Source of the DNA: Micromonospora costi
GTDB taxonomy: Bacteria; Actinomycetota; Actinomycetes; Mycobacteriales; Micromonosporaceae
Assembly (NCBI RefSeq): GCF_003626655.1
Contig: NZ_RBAN01000001.1
Coordinates: 124,001 to 188,000, forward strand
Direction of reading: 5' to 3'
Length of the DNA: 64,000 nucleotides
In this document: positions 52,872-61,376 of the stretch, piece by piece
Position numbering within the stretch: position 1 is the stretch's first letter
Layout: each line of letters starts with the position of its first letter
Notes under the pieces: generated by a model
The model's input: only the letters and a program-made list of their open reading frames with translations
The model's database searches: none
What the model was told of the DNA's origin: nothing
Position numbers and translations under genes: made by a program

Positions 52872-54155
52872 GTGACCACCCCCACCCCCGACGACGACTG
52901 GCGCCGGCCCGGCCCCACCCCCGAACAGCGGCGGCTCGACCTGTACGCCGGACTCGCCCTGACGGTGCTGGCGCTGTTCAGCCTCACGCTGACCCGCAGC
53001 ACCGGGGCGTTCCTCCTGGGGCCGCCGCCTTCCGTGCCGGAACAGTTCTTCTGGACCGTGGCGGTGCCGCTGCCGCTGATCTGGCGACGGCGGTACCCGG
53101 CCAGCGTGCTCGTCGTCGTCGCGGCCGTGTTCATCGCCGCCCAGGCCCGCTCCGCCCCGGAGGCGCAACTCTCCTCCTGGGCGCTGTTCGCCGCGCTGTA
53201 CTCGCTCGGCGCCTGGGGCCCGGACCGCCGGCTGTCCCGGCGGCTGCGCGTCGGGGTGATCGCCACGATGTTCGCCTGGCTGGGCGTCTACTACGCCGTC
53301 ACCGTCGGCAGCATCCCGCCCGACGCGTTCGCCCGCGCCGTCGGGCCGGTGCCACCGGTGATCGCCGCCATGGTGAGCGGGGTGCTGGTCAACGGGCTGT
53401 ACTTCGGCTTCGCGTACTTCTTCGGCGAGACCTCCTGGTTGGCCGCCCGCCGGCAGCACGAGCTGGCGGAGCAGGCGGAGGAGCTGCGCCGGTCGCAGGC
53501 CGACGCGCGGGGACGGGCGGTGATCGGCGAGCGGGTACGCATCGCCCGGGAGCTGCACGACGTGGTCGCCCACCACGTGTCGGTGATGGGTGTGCAGGCG
53601 TCGGCCGCGCGGCGGGTCTTCGACAAGGACCCCGGCAAGGCCCGGACGGCGCTGACGGCCATCGAGGAGACCGCCCGCACGGCGGTCGACGAGCTGCGAC
53701 GCATGCTGGGCGTCCTGCGGGCGGGCGAGGGCACCCCGGAGCGGGCCGAACCGCCCGCCGGCATCGACCGGATCGCCGCGGTCGTCGACCGCGCCCGCGA
53801 CGCCGGGCTGCGGGCCACCCTCGGGGTGTACGGGGAGCCGGTCCCGCTGCCGGAGTCGGTGTCCCAGGCGGCGTACCGGATCGTCCAGGAGGCGGTGACG
53901 AACGTGCTCAAACACGCCAGCGGCGCGGCGGTGCTCGACGTGCGGGTCCGGTACCTGGCGCGGGAGGTCGAGGTCGACGTGACCGACGACGGGCGGTCCA
54001 CCCGCCCGGCGAACGCCGACGGGCTGGGCCTGGTCGGCATGCGCGAGCGGGTCGCGACGCACGGCGGCGCGCTGGAGGCGGGTCCCCGCGCCGGCGGCGG
54101 CTGGCGGGTACGCGCCCGCTTCCCCCTGGCGGTCGCCCTGGCGGAGGCGGCATGA
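52872..54155 (+). CDS. Sensor histidine kinase (NarL-type, HisKA_3)
   Basis: The 427-residue kinase has an N-terminal membrane domain of about five helices (residues 24-185), a coiled linker, a HisKA_3 dimerisation domain with the phosphorylated His229 in RIARELHDVVAHHVS, and a C-terminal HATPase domain (QEAVTNVLKHA and GLGLVGMRERVATHGG). The GTG at 52872 directly abuts GGGAGG, so the start could be leaderless or slightly misplaced. It overlaps the response-regulator gene by 4 nt. The two form a classical two-component pair that probably controls the ABC exporter downstream. Confidence 0.93.
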   Translation: MTTPTPDDDWRRPGPTPEQRRLDLYAGLALTVLALFSLTLTRSTGAFLLGPPPSVPEQFFWTVAVPLPLIWRRRYPASVLVVVAAVFIAAQARSAPEAQLSSWALFAALYSLGAWGPDRRLSRRLRVGVIATMFAWLGVYYAVTVGSIPPDAFARAVGPVPPVIAAMVSGVLVNGLYFGFAYFFGETSWLAARRQHELAEQAEELRRSQADARGRAVIGERVRIARELHDVVAHHVSVMGVQASAARRVFDKDPGKARTALTAIEETARTAVDELRRMLGVLRAGEGTPERAEPPAGIDRIAAVVDRARDAGLRATLGVYGEPVPLPESVSQAAYRIVQEAVTNVLKHASGAAVLDVRVRYLAREVEVDVTDDGRSTRPANADGLGLVGMRERVATHGGALEAGPRAGGGWRVRARFPLAVALAEAA

Positions 54156-54904
54156 GCGCCCCCGGGGCCGGCGGCATGAGCGCCGCCGAGGCGGGCGGCA
54201 CGGGCGCCGTGCCCGGCGTGGACCGGCCGATCCGGGTGCTGCTCGTGGACGACCAGCACCTGGTGCGTACCGGCTTCCGGGTGATCCTGGAGGTGGAGGA
54301 CGACCTGGAGGTGGTCGGCGAGGCGGCCGACGGCGAGCGCGCCGTGGGCATGGCCCGGGCGCTGCAACCGGACGTCGTGCTCATGGACGTGGAGATGCCC
54401 GGCATGGACGGCCTGGAGGCCACCCGGCAGATCACCGCGCCCGGCTCCCCGGGCGGTCCGGCCGTCCTGATCCTCACCACCTTCGACCGGGACGACTACC
54501 TGTTCGCCGCGCTGCGGGCCGGCGCCAGCGGTTTCCTGCTCAAGAACGGCACCCCGGAGGCGCTGATCGAGGCGATCCGGGTCCTGGCCCGGGGCGACGG
54601 TCTCCTCGCGCCGGAACTGACCCGGCGCGTGATCGCCACCTTCGCCCGACCCGGAGGCGGCACGGCGGCGGGCGGAGCGGCGGCGGGCAGGGCGGCGCTC
54701 GGTGAGCTGACCCCCCGGGAGCGGGAGGTCCTCGTGCTGCTGGCCAGGGGCGCGAGCAACGCCGAGATCGCCGCCGAGCTGCACCTCGGCGAGGCCACCG
54801 TGAAGACGCACGTGAGCCGGGTGCTCGCCAAGCTGGACCTGCGCGACCGGGTGCAGGCGGTGGTCTTCGCGTACGAGCACGGGGTGGTGCGGCCCGGCGG
54901 GTGA
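54152..54904 (+). CDS. LuxR/NarL family response regulator
   Basis: The 250-residue regulator has a receiver domain with Asp33/Asp34 acidic pocket and phospho-acceptor Asp79 (VLMDVEMPGMDG). It ends in a LuxR helix-turn-helix (LTPREREVLVLLARGASNAEIAAELHLGEATVKTHVSRVLAKLDLRDR). An extra ~25-residue Gly/Ala N-terminus precedes the receiver, and an Ala/Gly linker (about residues 165-185) joins the domains. The ATG overlaps the kinase stop in ATGA. It should be activated by the kinase. Confidence 0.95.
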   Translation: MSAPGAGGMSAAEAGGTGAVPGVDRPIRVLLVDDQHLVRTGFRVILEVEDDLEVVGEAADGERAVGMARALQPDVVLMDVEMPGMDGLEATRQITAPGSPGGPAVLILTTFDRDDYLFAALRAGASGFLLKNGTPEALIEAIRVLARGDGLLAPELTRRVIATFARPGGGTAAGGAAAGRAALGELTPREREVLVLLARGASNAEIAAELHLGEATVKTHVSRVLAKLDLRDRVQAVVFAYEHGVVRPGG

Positions 54905-54977
54905 CCCGGCTCCGCCGTCGGGGGGACACCGGAACTCCCCCGACGGACGGACGGCAGCCGGGGATCGGCGATCTAGC

Positions 54978-55880
54978 GTGATCGCCGTGACCGATGTGCT
55001 CCGCCTCGACGGCGTCGACCGTAGCTTCGGCGACCGCCAGGCGCTCAAGAACGTGTCCTTCGACGTGGTAGCCGGCCGGATGACCGGCTTCGTGGGCGGC
55101 AACGGGGCCGGCAAGACCACCACCATGCGGATCATCCTGGGCGTCCTCGCCGCCGACGCCGGCCGGGTGACCTGGCGGGGTGCGCCGCTGACCCGGGAGG
55201 CCCGCCAGCGCTTCGGCTACATGCCGGAGGAACGCGGCCTCTACCCCAAGATGAGCGTCCGCGAGCAGGTGACCTACCTGGGCCGGCTGCACGGGATGAC
55301 CGCCGCGGCGGCCCGGCAGGCCACGGACGCGCTGCTGGAGCGGGTCGGTCTCGCCGAGCGCGGCGACGACCTGCTGGAGACTCTCTCGCTGGGCAACCAG
55401 CAGCGGGCGCAGATCGCCGCGGCGCTGGTGCACGAGCCCGACGTGCTGGTGCTGGACGAGCCGTTCTCCGGCCTCGACCCGCTGGCCGTCGACACCGTCG
55501 TCGGCGTGCTGCGCGAGCGGGCCGCCGCGGGTGTCCCCGTGCTCTTCTCCAGCCACCAGCTCGACGTGGTGGAACGGCTCTGCGACGACCTGGTGATCAT
55601 CTCGGACGGGGTGATCCGGGCCGCCGGTGGCCGCGAGCAGCTGCGCCGGACGTACACCTCGCCCCGCTTCGAGCTGGTGGTGGAGACCGACGCCGGCTGG
55701 CTGCGGGACCAGCCGGGGGTGACGCTGGTCGACCTCGACGGCGCGCGCGCCGTGTTCGACCTCGCGCCGGACGCCGACGAGCAGCCGGTGCTGCACGCGG
55801 CGCTCGCCCGCGGCCCGGTGCGCGCGTTCCGCCCGGTCAGCCCGTCCCTCACCGAGATCTTCCGAGAGGTCGCCCAGTGA
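54978..55880 (+). CDS. ABC transporter ATP-binding protein (NatA/Ccm-like exporter)
   Basis: The 300-residue ATPase has Walker A GGNGAGKT, the Q-loop region YMPEERGLYPKMSVREQVTYLG, the signature LSLGNQQR and Walker B VLVLDEPFSGLDP. The signature and the extra C-terminal ~75-residue domain fit the NatA/YhaQ-type exporter group that pairs with ABC2-type permeases. The GTG at 54978 is used; a second in-frame GTG at 54987 lies 7 nt after TAGCGT and could be a leaderless start. Its stop overlaps the permease start (GTGA). Confidence 0.92.
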   Translation: MIAVTDVLRLDGVDRSFGDRQALKNVSFDVVAGRMTGFVGGNGAGKTTTMRIILGVLAADAGRVTWRGAPLTREARQRFGYMPEERGLYPKMSVREQVTYLGRLHGMTAAAARQATDALLERVGLAERGDDLLETLSLGNQQRAQIAAALVHEPDVLVLDEPFSGLDPLAVDTVVGVLRERAAAGVPVLFSSHQLDVVERLCDDLVIISDGVIRAAGGREQLRRTYTSPRFELVVETDAGWLRDQPGVTLVDLDGARAVFDLAPDADEQPVLHAALARGPVRAFRPVSPSLTEIFREVAQ

Positions 55881-56938
55881 ACACCATGCAGGCCACCCGC
55901 CTGGTCGCCGCCCGGGAGATCCGGGTCAAGCTGCGCGACAGGACGTTCCTCATCAGCACCGTGTTCTTCCTGCTGCTCGCCGCGGCGGCGACCATCCTGC
56001 CGGCCGTGTTCGCGGGCGGACCGTCCACCGTGGCCGTGACCGAGCAGGCCGCCGGCCCGCTGCGCTCCGCCGGACTGGAGGTGCGGGTCGTGCCCGACGA
56101 CCGGGCCGCCGAACGGGCCGTGCAGGACGGTGACGTGGACGCCGCGGTGGTCGCCGGCCCGACCGTGCTGGCCCTGGACGAGGCGCCGGACGACGTGGTG
56201 GGGGCGCTGAGCACCCGGCCGCCCGTCCGGCTGCTCGACCCGGACGCGGTGGACCCGGCGGTGGCCTTCCTCGTGCCGTTCGCGTTCGCGTTCATCTTCT
56301 TCGTCACGTCGCAGGGCTTCGGCGTGCAGATCGCGCAGAGCATCATCGAGGAGAAGCAGACCCGCATCGTGGAGATCCTGGTCGCCGCGGTGCCCGTCCG
56401 GGCGCTGCTCGCCGGCAAACTCGTGGCCGGCACCCTGCTCGCCCTCGGCCAGATCGCCCTGGTGGCGCTGGTGGCGCTCGTCGGCATGGCGTTCGGCGGC
56501 GACGGCGGGCTGCTCTCCCTGCTCGCACCGGCGATCGGCTGGTTCCTGCCGTTCTTCCTGCTGGGCTTCGTGCTGATCGCGGCCATGTGGGCGGCGGCCG
56601 GCGCGCTGGTCAACCGGATGGAGGACATCGGTGGTGTGTCGATGCCGGTCCAGCTCACCGTGATGCTGCCGTTCTTCGCGGTGATCTTCCTGCACGACAA
56701 CCCGACGGCCATGCGGGTGCTGTCCTACGTGCCGTTCTCCGCGCCGACCGCGATGCCGCTGCGGCTGTTCACCGGCGACGCGGCCGGCTGGGAGCCGGTG
56801 GTGGCGCTGGTCCTGCTGCTGGCCTCGGCCGTCGCGTTCCTGCTCGCCGGGGTCCGTGTGTACGAGGGTGCGCTGCTGCGGACGAACGGCCGCACGTCGA
56901 TCGGCACGGCATGGCGGTCGCGGGAGACGGTGGCCTGA
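55877..56938 (+). CDS. ABC-2 type transporter permease (NatB-like)
   Basis: The 353-residue permease has one N-terminal helix (about residues 24-46), an extracellular domain of about 90 residues, and six helices in the C-terminal half. The ABC2_membrane_3 pattern QSIIEEKQTRIVEILVAAVPVRALLAGKLV is clear. Together with the upstream ATPase it should form a homo- or heterodimeric exporter, in the style of the NatAB sodium or antibiotic-resistance pumps. It is co-translated with the ATPase and ends before a strong hairpin. Confidence 0.92.
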   Translation: MNTMQATRLVAAREIRVKLRDRTFLISTVFFLLLAAAATILPAVFAGGPSTVAVTEQAAGPLRSAGLEVRVVPDDRAAERAVQDGDVDAAVVAGPTVLALDEAPDDVVGALSTRPPVRLLDPDAVDPAVAFLVPFAFAFIFFVTSQGFGVQIAQSIIEEKQTRIVEILVAAVPVRALLAGKLVAGTLLALGQIALVALVALVGMAFGGDGGLLSLLAPAIGWFLPFFLLGFVLIAAMWAAAGALVNRMEDIGGVSMPVQLTVMLPFFAVIFLHDNPTAMRVLSYVPFSAPTAMPLRLFTGDAAGWEPVVALVLLLASAVAFLLAGVRVYEGALLRTNGRTSIGTAWRSRETVA

Positions 56939-56963
56939 GCCACCGGCACGGCCGGACGGGGGC

Positions 56964-57000
56964 GGGCCGGGCCGACGCCCGCACGGGTGTGGCCCGGCCC
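56964..57000. terminator. Bidirectional hairpin terminator
   Basis: GGGCCGGGCC (56964-56973) pairs with GGCCCGGCCC (56991-57000), and a small CCCG-CA-CGGG hairpin forms in the loop. It lies between the convergent exporter operon (plus) and the DUF402 gene (minus). Confidence 0.75.
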
Positions 57001-57005
57001 GACGG

Positions 57006-57659
57006 TCAACAGGGGACGGTGTCCCAGCCGGCGGGCAGCCGGGGCGCCGGCCAGCCCGGGTCGGGCCGCCACGCGGCCCACCGCTCGTCCCACCAGCGCC
57101 GCCCGGCGTCCAGGAGCCCGGCGATCCGGTCGCCCTCGGCGCGGATCGCGTCGGCCATCCCCGGGTAGCGTCCCTCCGCGAGACGCTGCGCGAACATCTC
57201 CACGTCCTTCCAGACGTACCGCTCGGCGTCCGCGGCCCACCACAGGTCCAACTCGTGGTCGAGGGTGTCCACCCCGATCGGCGTACGCCGGAGCGGGTCC
57301 TGGAGGTTGAAGTACCAGCCCGCGAAGGCGCGGTCCGGCCCCGCCCAGAAGACGTCCACCGAGTGCGCCTCGCCGGGGCGGTGCAGCATCAGCTTGCCGT
57401 GCCCGCTCCACGCGCGGTGCCCGGCGGTCTGCCACGGGTGCCGTCCCGCCGGGAACGTGCCGGCGTCGGGGAAGCCGAACTCGGCGCCCGGCGGCAGGTA
57501 CAGGGCCAGCAGGTCGGGCGAATCCTCGACGCAGATCGTCGGGCAGCCGAACCAGACCTCGCCGAGAAGGATCTCGCGCCGGACGACCACGTCGCCCGGC
57601 GCGAACCGACGCCCGCCGGCCGGTCCACCGCTCTGCCCGGCACCACCCCGCTGATCCAC
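57006..57659 (-). CDS. DUF402 family protein (Ntdp-like)
   Basis: The 217-residue soluble protein belongs to the DUF402 family: the sequence runs through GWYFNLQDPLRRTPIGVDTLDHELDLWWAADAERYVWKDVEMFAQRLAEGRY. The conserved acidic and basic residues (ExDLW, WKDVEMF) are typical. Some relatives are nucleoside di/triphosphate phosphatases or RNA-associated hydrolases, so a metal-dependent phosphatase role is possible. The start at the GTG at 57659 abuts GGGGGA and is somewhat uncertain. It is divergent to the type VII-like cassette. Confidence 0.82.
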   Translation of the reverse strand: MDQRGGAGQSGGPAGGRRFAPGDVVVRREILLGEVWFGCPTICVEDSPDLLALYLPPGAEFGFPDAGTFPAGRHPWQTAGHRAWSGHGKLMLHRPGEAHSVDVFWAGPDRAFAGWYFNLQDPLRRTPIGVDTLDHELDLWWAADAERYVWKDVEMFAQRLAEGRYPGMADAIRAEGDRIAGLLDAGRRWWDERWAAWRPDPGWPAPRLPAGWDTVPC

Positions 57660-57808
57660 TCCCCCAACCTACCGACGGGAGTGTGCGCCCCGCCGGCGCG
57701 CGTCGTGCGTCGTACGTCCGACAGAAGCGGCGAGCGGGGCTGTCCGGCGCGGACGCATCCATTAGCATCCATCCCGCAAGCCCCCCGGCCAGGCGTACGG
57801 AGGCGAGC

Positions 57809-58141
57809 GTGACGATGTCCGGTTTCCAGGTCGATCCCGCGTCACTGCGGGCCAGCGCGGCGTTCCTCGACCAGACGGTGGATCAGCTGGCCGACGCCCT
57901 GGAGCAGTTCGAGAGCACCGTGCAGGCTCTCGGTCAGCCGTGGGGCGGCGACGACCTGGGCACCCTCATCGGTGAGCTCTACCTCGGCATCCACGACCTC
58001 GCCATGAGCTGTTTCGAGGGCAACGGCGAGGTGCTGGGGCAGTTCGCCGAGGGTCTGCACACGATGGCCGACACCTTCGAGGCGGTCGATCAGCAGGCCG
58101 AGGCGGCCCTACGGCGTATCGGCGCAGCACTCGGCGGGTGA
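57809..58141 (+). CDS. WXG100/ESX-like secreted protein
   Basis: The 110-residue, all-helical protein has the WXG100 layout: a first helix (DPASLRASAAFLDQTVDQLADALEQFESTVQALG), a turn with WGG at residues 45-47, and a second helix ending LHTMADTFEAVDQQAEAAL. There is no signal peptide, as expected for type VII secretion substrates. The GTG at 57809 has GGAGG at a 5-nt spacing. Its stop overlaps the next gene (GTGA). No ESX secretion machinery (EccC, EccD) lies in the window, so export would depend on a system encoded elsewhere. Confidence 0.8.
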   Translation: MTMSGFQVDPASLRASAAFLDQTVDQLADALEQFESTVQALGQPWGGDDLGTLIGELYLGIHDLAMSCFEGNGEVLGQFAEGLHTMADTFEAVDQQAEAALRRIGAALGG

Positions 58142-58638
58142 CCATGGGCCTCCAGCTTCCCGGTGAGCTCGTCGCCCTGCTCGGCATGCTCGGCTACACC
58201 TGGCCCGAGGCCGACGAGCAGAAGCTCTTCGAGCTGGGCCAGCACTGGCTGGAACTGGCGGGTACGGTGCAGGCGGCCGGCGCCGGGGCGCAGCAGGCCG
58301 GCCAGTCCGTCTGGAACGGCAACTCGGGCCAGGCGATCGACGCGTTCCAGCAGCGGTGGAGCGGGCCGGAGGCGCCGGTCGCGAACCTCTCCGACGGCGT
58401 CACCGCCGCGCAGGGCGTCGCGGTGGGACTGTTCCTGACCGCCGGGGTCGTCCTCGTCCTCAAGATCAATGTGATCGTGCAACTGGTCCTGCTGGCGATC
58501 CAGATCGCGCAGGCGATCGCCACCGCCGGGCCGACGTTCGGCGCGTCGCTGGCCGAGATCCCGATCTTCAAGATGATCACCTCCCTGGTGATCGACCAGT
58601 TGCTCGGCCTCGCCGTGGACGCGGTGCTCAATGGGTAA
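58138..58638 (+). CDS. WXG-like protein with hydrophobic C-terminal half (CpnT-N-like)
   Basis: The 166-residue protein begins with a helical domain that includes the motif VWNGNSGQAIDAF (WNG at residues 59-61), the WXG turn of ESX-type proteins. It then shows a strongly hydrophobic stretch (about residues 93-130) and another at the C-terminus. This resembles the N-terminal domain found in front of polymorphic toxins such as CpnT, in which a WXG-like part is followed by a membrane-active part. The start is GTG at 58138 (GTGA overlap) or the ATG at 58144. It overlaps the next gene by 8 nt in another frame. Confidence 0.72.
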   Translation: MTMGLQLPGELVALLGMLGYTWPEADEQKLFELGQHWLELAGTVQAAGAGAQQAGQSVWNGNSGQAIDAFQQRWSGPEAPVANLSDGVTAAQGVAVGLFLTAGVVLVLKINVIVQLVLLAIQIAQAIATAGPTFGASLAEIPIFKMITSLVIDQLLGLAVDAVLNG

Positions 58639-59122
58639 GGGGAAGCTGCGCCGGCTCCGCCGCCAGGGCCGCGGCGGCTTCGCCCGGGGTGTCTTCGGCC
58701 CGATCGGCGACCTGCTCCGCCCGGGCCAGGACCTCACCAACCTCAACCTGCCCCGCAACCGGCTGCGCCACCCCGGCGCCACGCCCTTCCCCGTCCGGTC
58801 CCTGCGCGGAATCTCCATCGGCTCCCTGCGGAAGCAACGCCCCCGGAACTGGACGGAGACGCCGACCCGCAACAACGAGGGCTTCATCTGGAAGGACGAG
58901 AACGGTGTCGAGCGGCTGCGCTTCATGCGCCCGACCGGCGACAACCCGAGCAACAGCCAGTGGAGCCGCCAGGCCAACGGCTACCTCCGGTGGCAGTCGT
59001 CCCAGTCGGGCGACAGCCCGGCGGATAACCTCTTCCTCGATCAGGACGGCCAGATCGTGGACAGGGACGATCCGCTGTTCGCCGAGAAGACACACATCGT
59101 CTACGAAGGCCCTTATCCGTAA
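58631..59122 (+). CDS. Putative polymorphic-toxin C-terminal protein
   Basis: The 163-residue protein has a very basic N-terminal ~50 residues (KGKLRRLRRQGRGGF...RNRLRHPGA). A compact C-terminal domain follows with many aromatic and polar residues: NWTETPTRNNEGFIWKD, GVERLRFMRP, SQWSRQANGYLRW, LDQDGQIVDRDDP, THIVYEGP. From memory, similar RxMxP...GYxR...THI patterns occur in actinobacterial polymorphic toxins of unknown catalysis, but I cannot name the family. It starts 8 nt inside the preceding gene, which suggests translational coupling or a former single fused toxin. The next gene is a plausible immunity gene. Target and mechanism are unknown. Confidence 0.6.
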   Translation: MGKGKLRRLRRQGRGGFARGVFGPIGDLLRPGQDLTNLNLPRNRLRHPGATPFPVRSLRGISIGSLRKQRPRNWTETPTRNNEGFIWKDENGVERLRFMRPTGDNPSNSQWSRQANGYLRWQSSQSGDSPADNLFLDQDGQIVDRDDPLFAEKTHIVYEGPYP

Positions 59123-59131
59123 GGAGAGAGC

Positions 59132-59614
59132 GTGGAACCGATGCGGGACCCCGGAGCGGCACTCGGCCACATCATGGAGGCCCTCGTCTTCTCCTACGTC
59201 TACGAGCCGGAACGGGCCACCTTCACACTGGTCACCGAATACCCGTTCAAGTCACCCGGCAGCATCCGCGAGTTCGCGGCGTTCGTCCTCTCGGCCGCCG
59301 AGTTCGAACGGCTCCCCGGCGACCTCGCGCCCTACCAGCGCTTCCGGGAGTCCTACCAGGGCAGCGGGCCGGGCGGCATGGTGGTGCAGGACGTCCAGCA
59401 GCGGGACGTCGGGCCGGACCGGCACCGCCTGGAACTCTGGTTCGGCGACAACTTCGGTGGGGTTGCCGTGACGTACGGCGAGGCGCGCGGCTGGACCCGG
59501 GGATCGACGGCGGAGCAGGTGGGCCCGCGGCAGTGGGTCTACCGCGACCTGCGGACGAACGAGCCGTTCGATCTCGACTACCCGTTCCCGAGCCTGGCCG
59601 GCGGACCCGCCTGA
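59132..59614 (+). CDS. Putative immunity protein of the toxin cassette
   Basis: The 160-residue protein is acidic and predicted soluble, with no signal peptide or known catalytic motif. The sequence alternates helices and strands (MEALVFSYVYEPERATFTLVTEYPF, IREFAAFVLSAAEFERLPG, LELWFGDNFGGVAVTYGEA), a style seen in small SMI1/Imm-like immunity proteins. The GTG at 59132 follows AAGGAGAG and lies 9 nt after the toxin stop. Position directly behind the toxin gene is the main argument. It could also be an unrelated conserved hypothetical protein. Confidence 0.55.
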   Translation: MEPMRDPGAALGHIMEALVFSYVYEPERATFTLVTEYPFKSPGSIREFAAFVLSAAEFERLPGDLAPYQRFRESYQGSGPGGMVVQDVQQRDVGPDRHRLELWFGDNFGGVAVTYGEARGWTRGSTAEQVGPRQWVYRDLRTNEPFDLDYPFPSLAGGPA

Positions 59615-59621
59615 GACGACT

Positions 59622-59653
59622 GTCGGCCCCCGGTGGGAGCACCGGGAGCCGAC
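59622..59653. terminator. Hairpin terminator after the toxin-immunity cassette
   Basis: GTCGGC-C-CCCGGTG pairs with CACCGGG-A-GCCGAC around a 4-nt loop, with one C/A mismatch. It separates the plus-strand cassette from the minus-strand yebC gene and can act for both. Confidence 0.65.
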
Positions 59654-59679
59654 GGTGGGCGGGGTACGACCGGCCGCGG

Positions 59680-60429
59680 TCAGCCGACCGCGGCCATCAC
59701 CTCGTCGCTGACGTCGAAGTTCGCGTAGACGTTCTGCACGTCGTCGCAGTCCTCCAGGACGTCGATCAGCTTGAAGATCTTGCGAGCGCCCTCCTCGTCC
59801 AGCGGGACGTTGACGCTCGGGATCAGCGAGGACTCGGCCGACTCGTACTCGATGCCGGCGTCCTGCAGGGCGGTGCGCACCGCGATCAGGTCGGTCGGCT
59901 CCGAGACCACCTCGAACGCCTCACCGAGGTCGTTGACCTCCTCGGCGCCCGCGTCGAGGACGGCCATCATGACGTCGTCCTCGGTGGTCCCCGTCTTGGG
60001 GACGATCACCACGCCCTTGCGGGAGAACATGTACGACACCGAGCCGGCGTCGGCGAACGAGCCGCCGTTGCGGGTCAGCGCCGTCCGCACCTCGGTCGCG
60101 GCGCGGTTGCGGTTGTCTGTGAGGCACTCGATGAGCAGGGCGACGCCGTTCGGGCCGTACCCCTCGTACATGATCGTCTGGTAGTCGGCGCCGCCGGCCT
60201 CCAGGCCGGAGCCCCGCTTGACCGCGCGGTCGATGTTGTCGTTGGGGACCGAGTTCTTCTTCGCCTTCTGGATGGCGTCGTAGAGGGTCGGGTTGCCCGC
60301 CGGGTCACCGCCGCCGGTCCGGGCCGCCACCTCGACGTTCTTGATCAGCTTGGCGAACATCTTGCCGCGCTTGGCGTCGATGACGGCCTTCTTGTGCTTG
60401 GTGGTCGCCCACTTTGAGTGGCCGGACAT
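59680..60429 (-). CDS. yebC: YebC/PmpR family transcriptional regulator (TACO1-like)
   Basis: The 249-residue protein begins [32 protein letters not shown], the YebC signature. It continues with [28 protein letters not shown] and [29 protein letters not shown]. Members bind DNA or act on translation of proline-rich stretches; the exact role here is unknown. In actinobacteria yebC normally lies close to ruvC and to pdxT/pdxS. The pdx side is conserved here, but the ruvC side is 29 kb away. Confidence 0.96.
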   Translation of the reverse strand: MSGHSKWATTKHKKAVIDAKRGKMFAKLIKNVEVAARTGGGDPAGNPTLYDAIQKAKKNSVPNDNIDRAVKRGSGLEAGGADYQTIMYEGYGPNGVALLIECLTDNRNRAATEVRTALTRNGGSFADAGSVSYMFSRKGVVIVPKTGTTEDDVMMAVLDAGAEEVNDLGEAFEVVSEPTDLIAVRTALQDAGIEYESAESSLIPSVNVPLDEEGARKIFKLIDVLEDCDDVQNVYANFDVSDEVMAAVG

Positions 60430-60727
60430 CTGCTACCTCCGTCTGTCGTTCCCACGCCTGCGTCGACTGCCACGCCGATCTCTGCCACATGCGGCGGTCG
60501 TTGCCGTATCCAGCGATCCGGCGGCCGGTCGGCTCCCGCGGGAAACGCCACGCGGGCGATGGTCCTGCCGAACCGCGGCAATCCTACCGAGCCCGCGCCC
60601 CGACATGTCACACCCGGTCACCGCCGGGGACCGCGCCGGGCTTCCGGGCGCACCCTGGAGACAACGCCCGCCGGCCGGAAAACATGCCCCGCCGCCCCGG
60701 GGAATTCACCCGTGTGGCCTTGAGCCG

Positions 60728-61339
60728 TCAGGTGGCGGAGCGGACCAGGTCCACGAAGTAGGCGTGCAGCCGGCGGTCGCCGGTCAGCTCCGGGTGGAAC
60801 GAGGTGGCCAGCAGGTTGCCCTGCCGCACCGCCACGATCCGCCCGGCTGCCGGGCCGTCGCCGACCTGGCCCAGCACCTCGACGCCGTCGCCGACCCGCT
60901 CGACCCAGGGCGCCCGGATGAACACCGCGTGGAACGGCTCCCCCTCCACGCCGGTGATCGACACGGGAGCCTCGAACGAGTCGACCTGGCGGCCGAACGC
61001 GTTGCGCCGGACGGTCATCGCGATGCCGTCGAACCCGCGCTGGTCGGGGCGCCCGTCGAGCACCTCGGTGGCCAGCATGATCATGCCGGCGCAGGAGCCG
61101 TAGACCGGCATCCCGCCGGCGATCCGCTTGTCGATCGGCTCGCGCAGCTCGAAGATGTCGACCAGCTTGCTGATCGTCGTGGACTCCCCGCCCGGGATGA
61201 CCAGGCCGTCGACGGCGTCCAGTTCCCGCGTACGCCGGACCGGGCGGGCGTCCGCCCCCGCGGCTGCCAGGGCCGCGACGTGCTCGCGCACGTCGCCCTG
61301 GAGGGCGAGCACCCCGATCACTGGCGTCCCGCTGGTCAC
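60728..61339 (-). CDS. pdxT: Pyridoxal 5'-phosphate synthase glutaminase subunit PdxT
   Basis: The 203-residue class I glutaminase provides ammonia to PdxS for vitamin B6 synthesis. The catalytic Cys83 lies in GSCAGMI; His and Glu of the triad lie in SFHPEL (about 185-187). The PdxT motif GGESTT is at about residues 50-55. The GTG at 61339 has GGAGG at 7 nt. It follows pdxS by 37 nt on the same strand. The 298 nt between its stop and yebC show no gene or clear regulatory element. Confidence 0.96.
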   Translation of the reverse strand: MTSGTPVIGVLALQGDVREHVAALAAAGADARPVRRTRELDAVDGLVIPGGESTTISKLVDIFELREPIDKRIAGGMPVYGSCAGMIMLATEVLDGRPDQRGFDGIAMTVRRNAFGRQVDSFEAPVSITGVEGEPFHAVFIRAPWVERVGDGVEVLGQVGDGPAAGRIVAVRQGNLLATSFHPELTGDRRLHAYFVDLVRSAT

Positions 61340-61376
61340 GTCCGTCCCTCCCCGGTCCCGGCCGGCGTGGCCGCGG

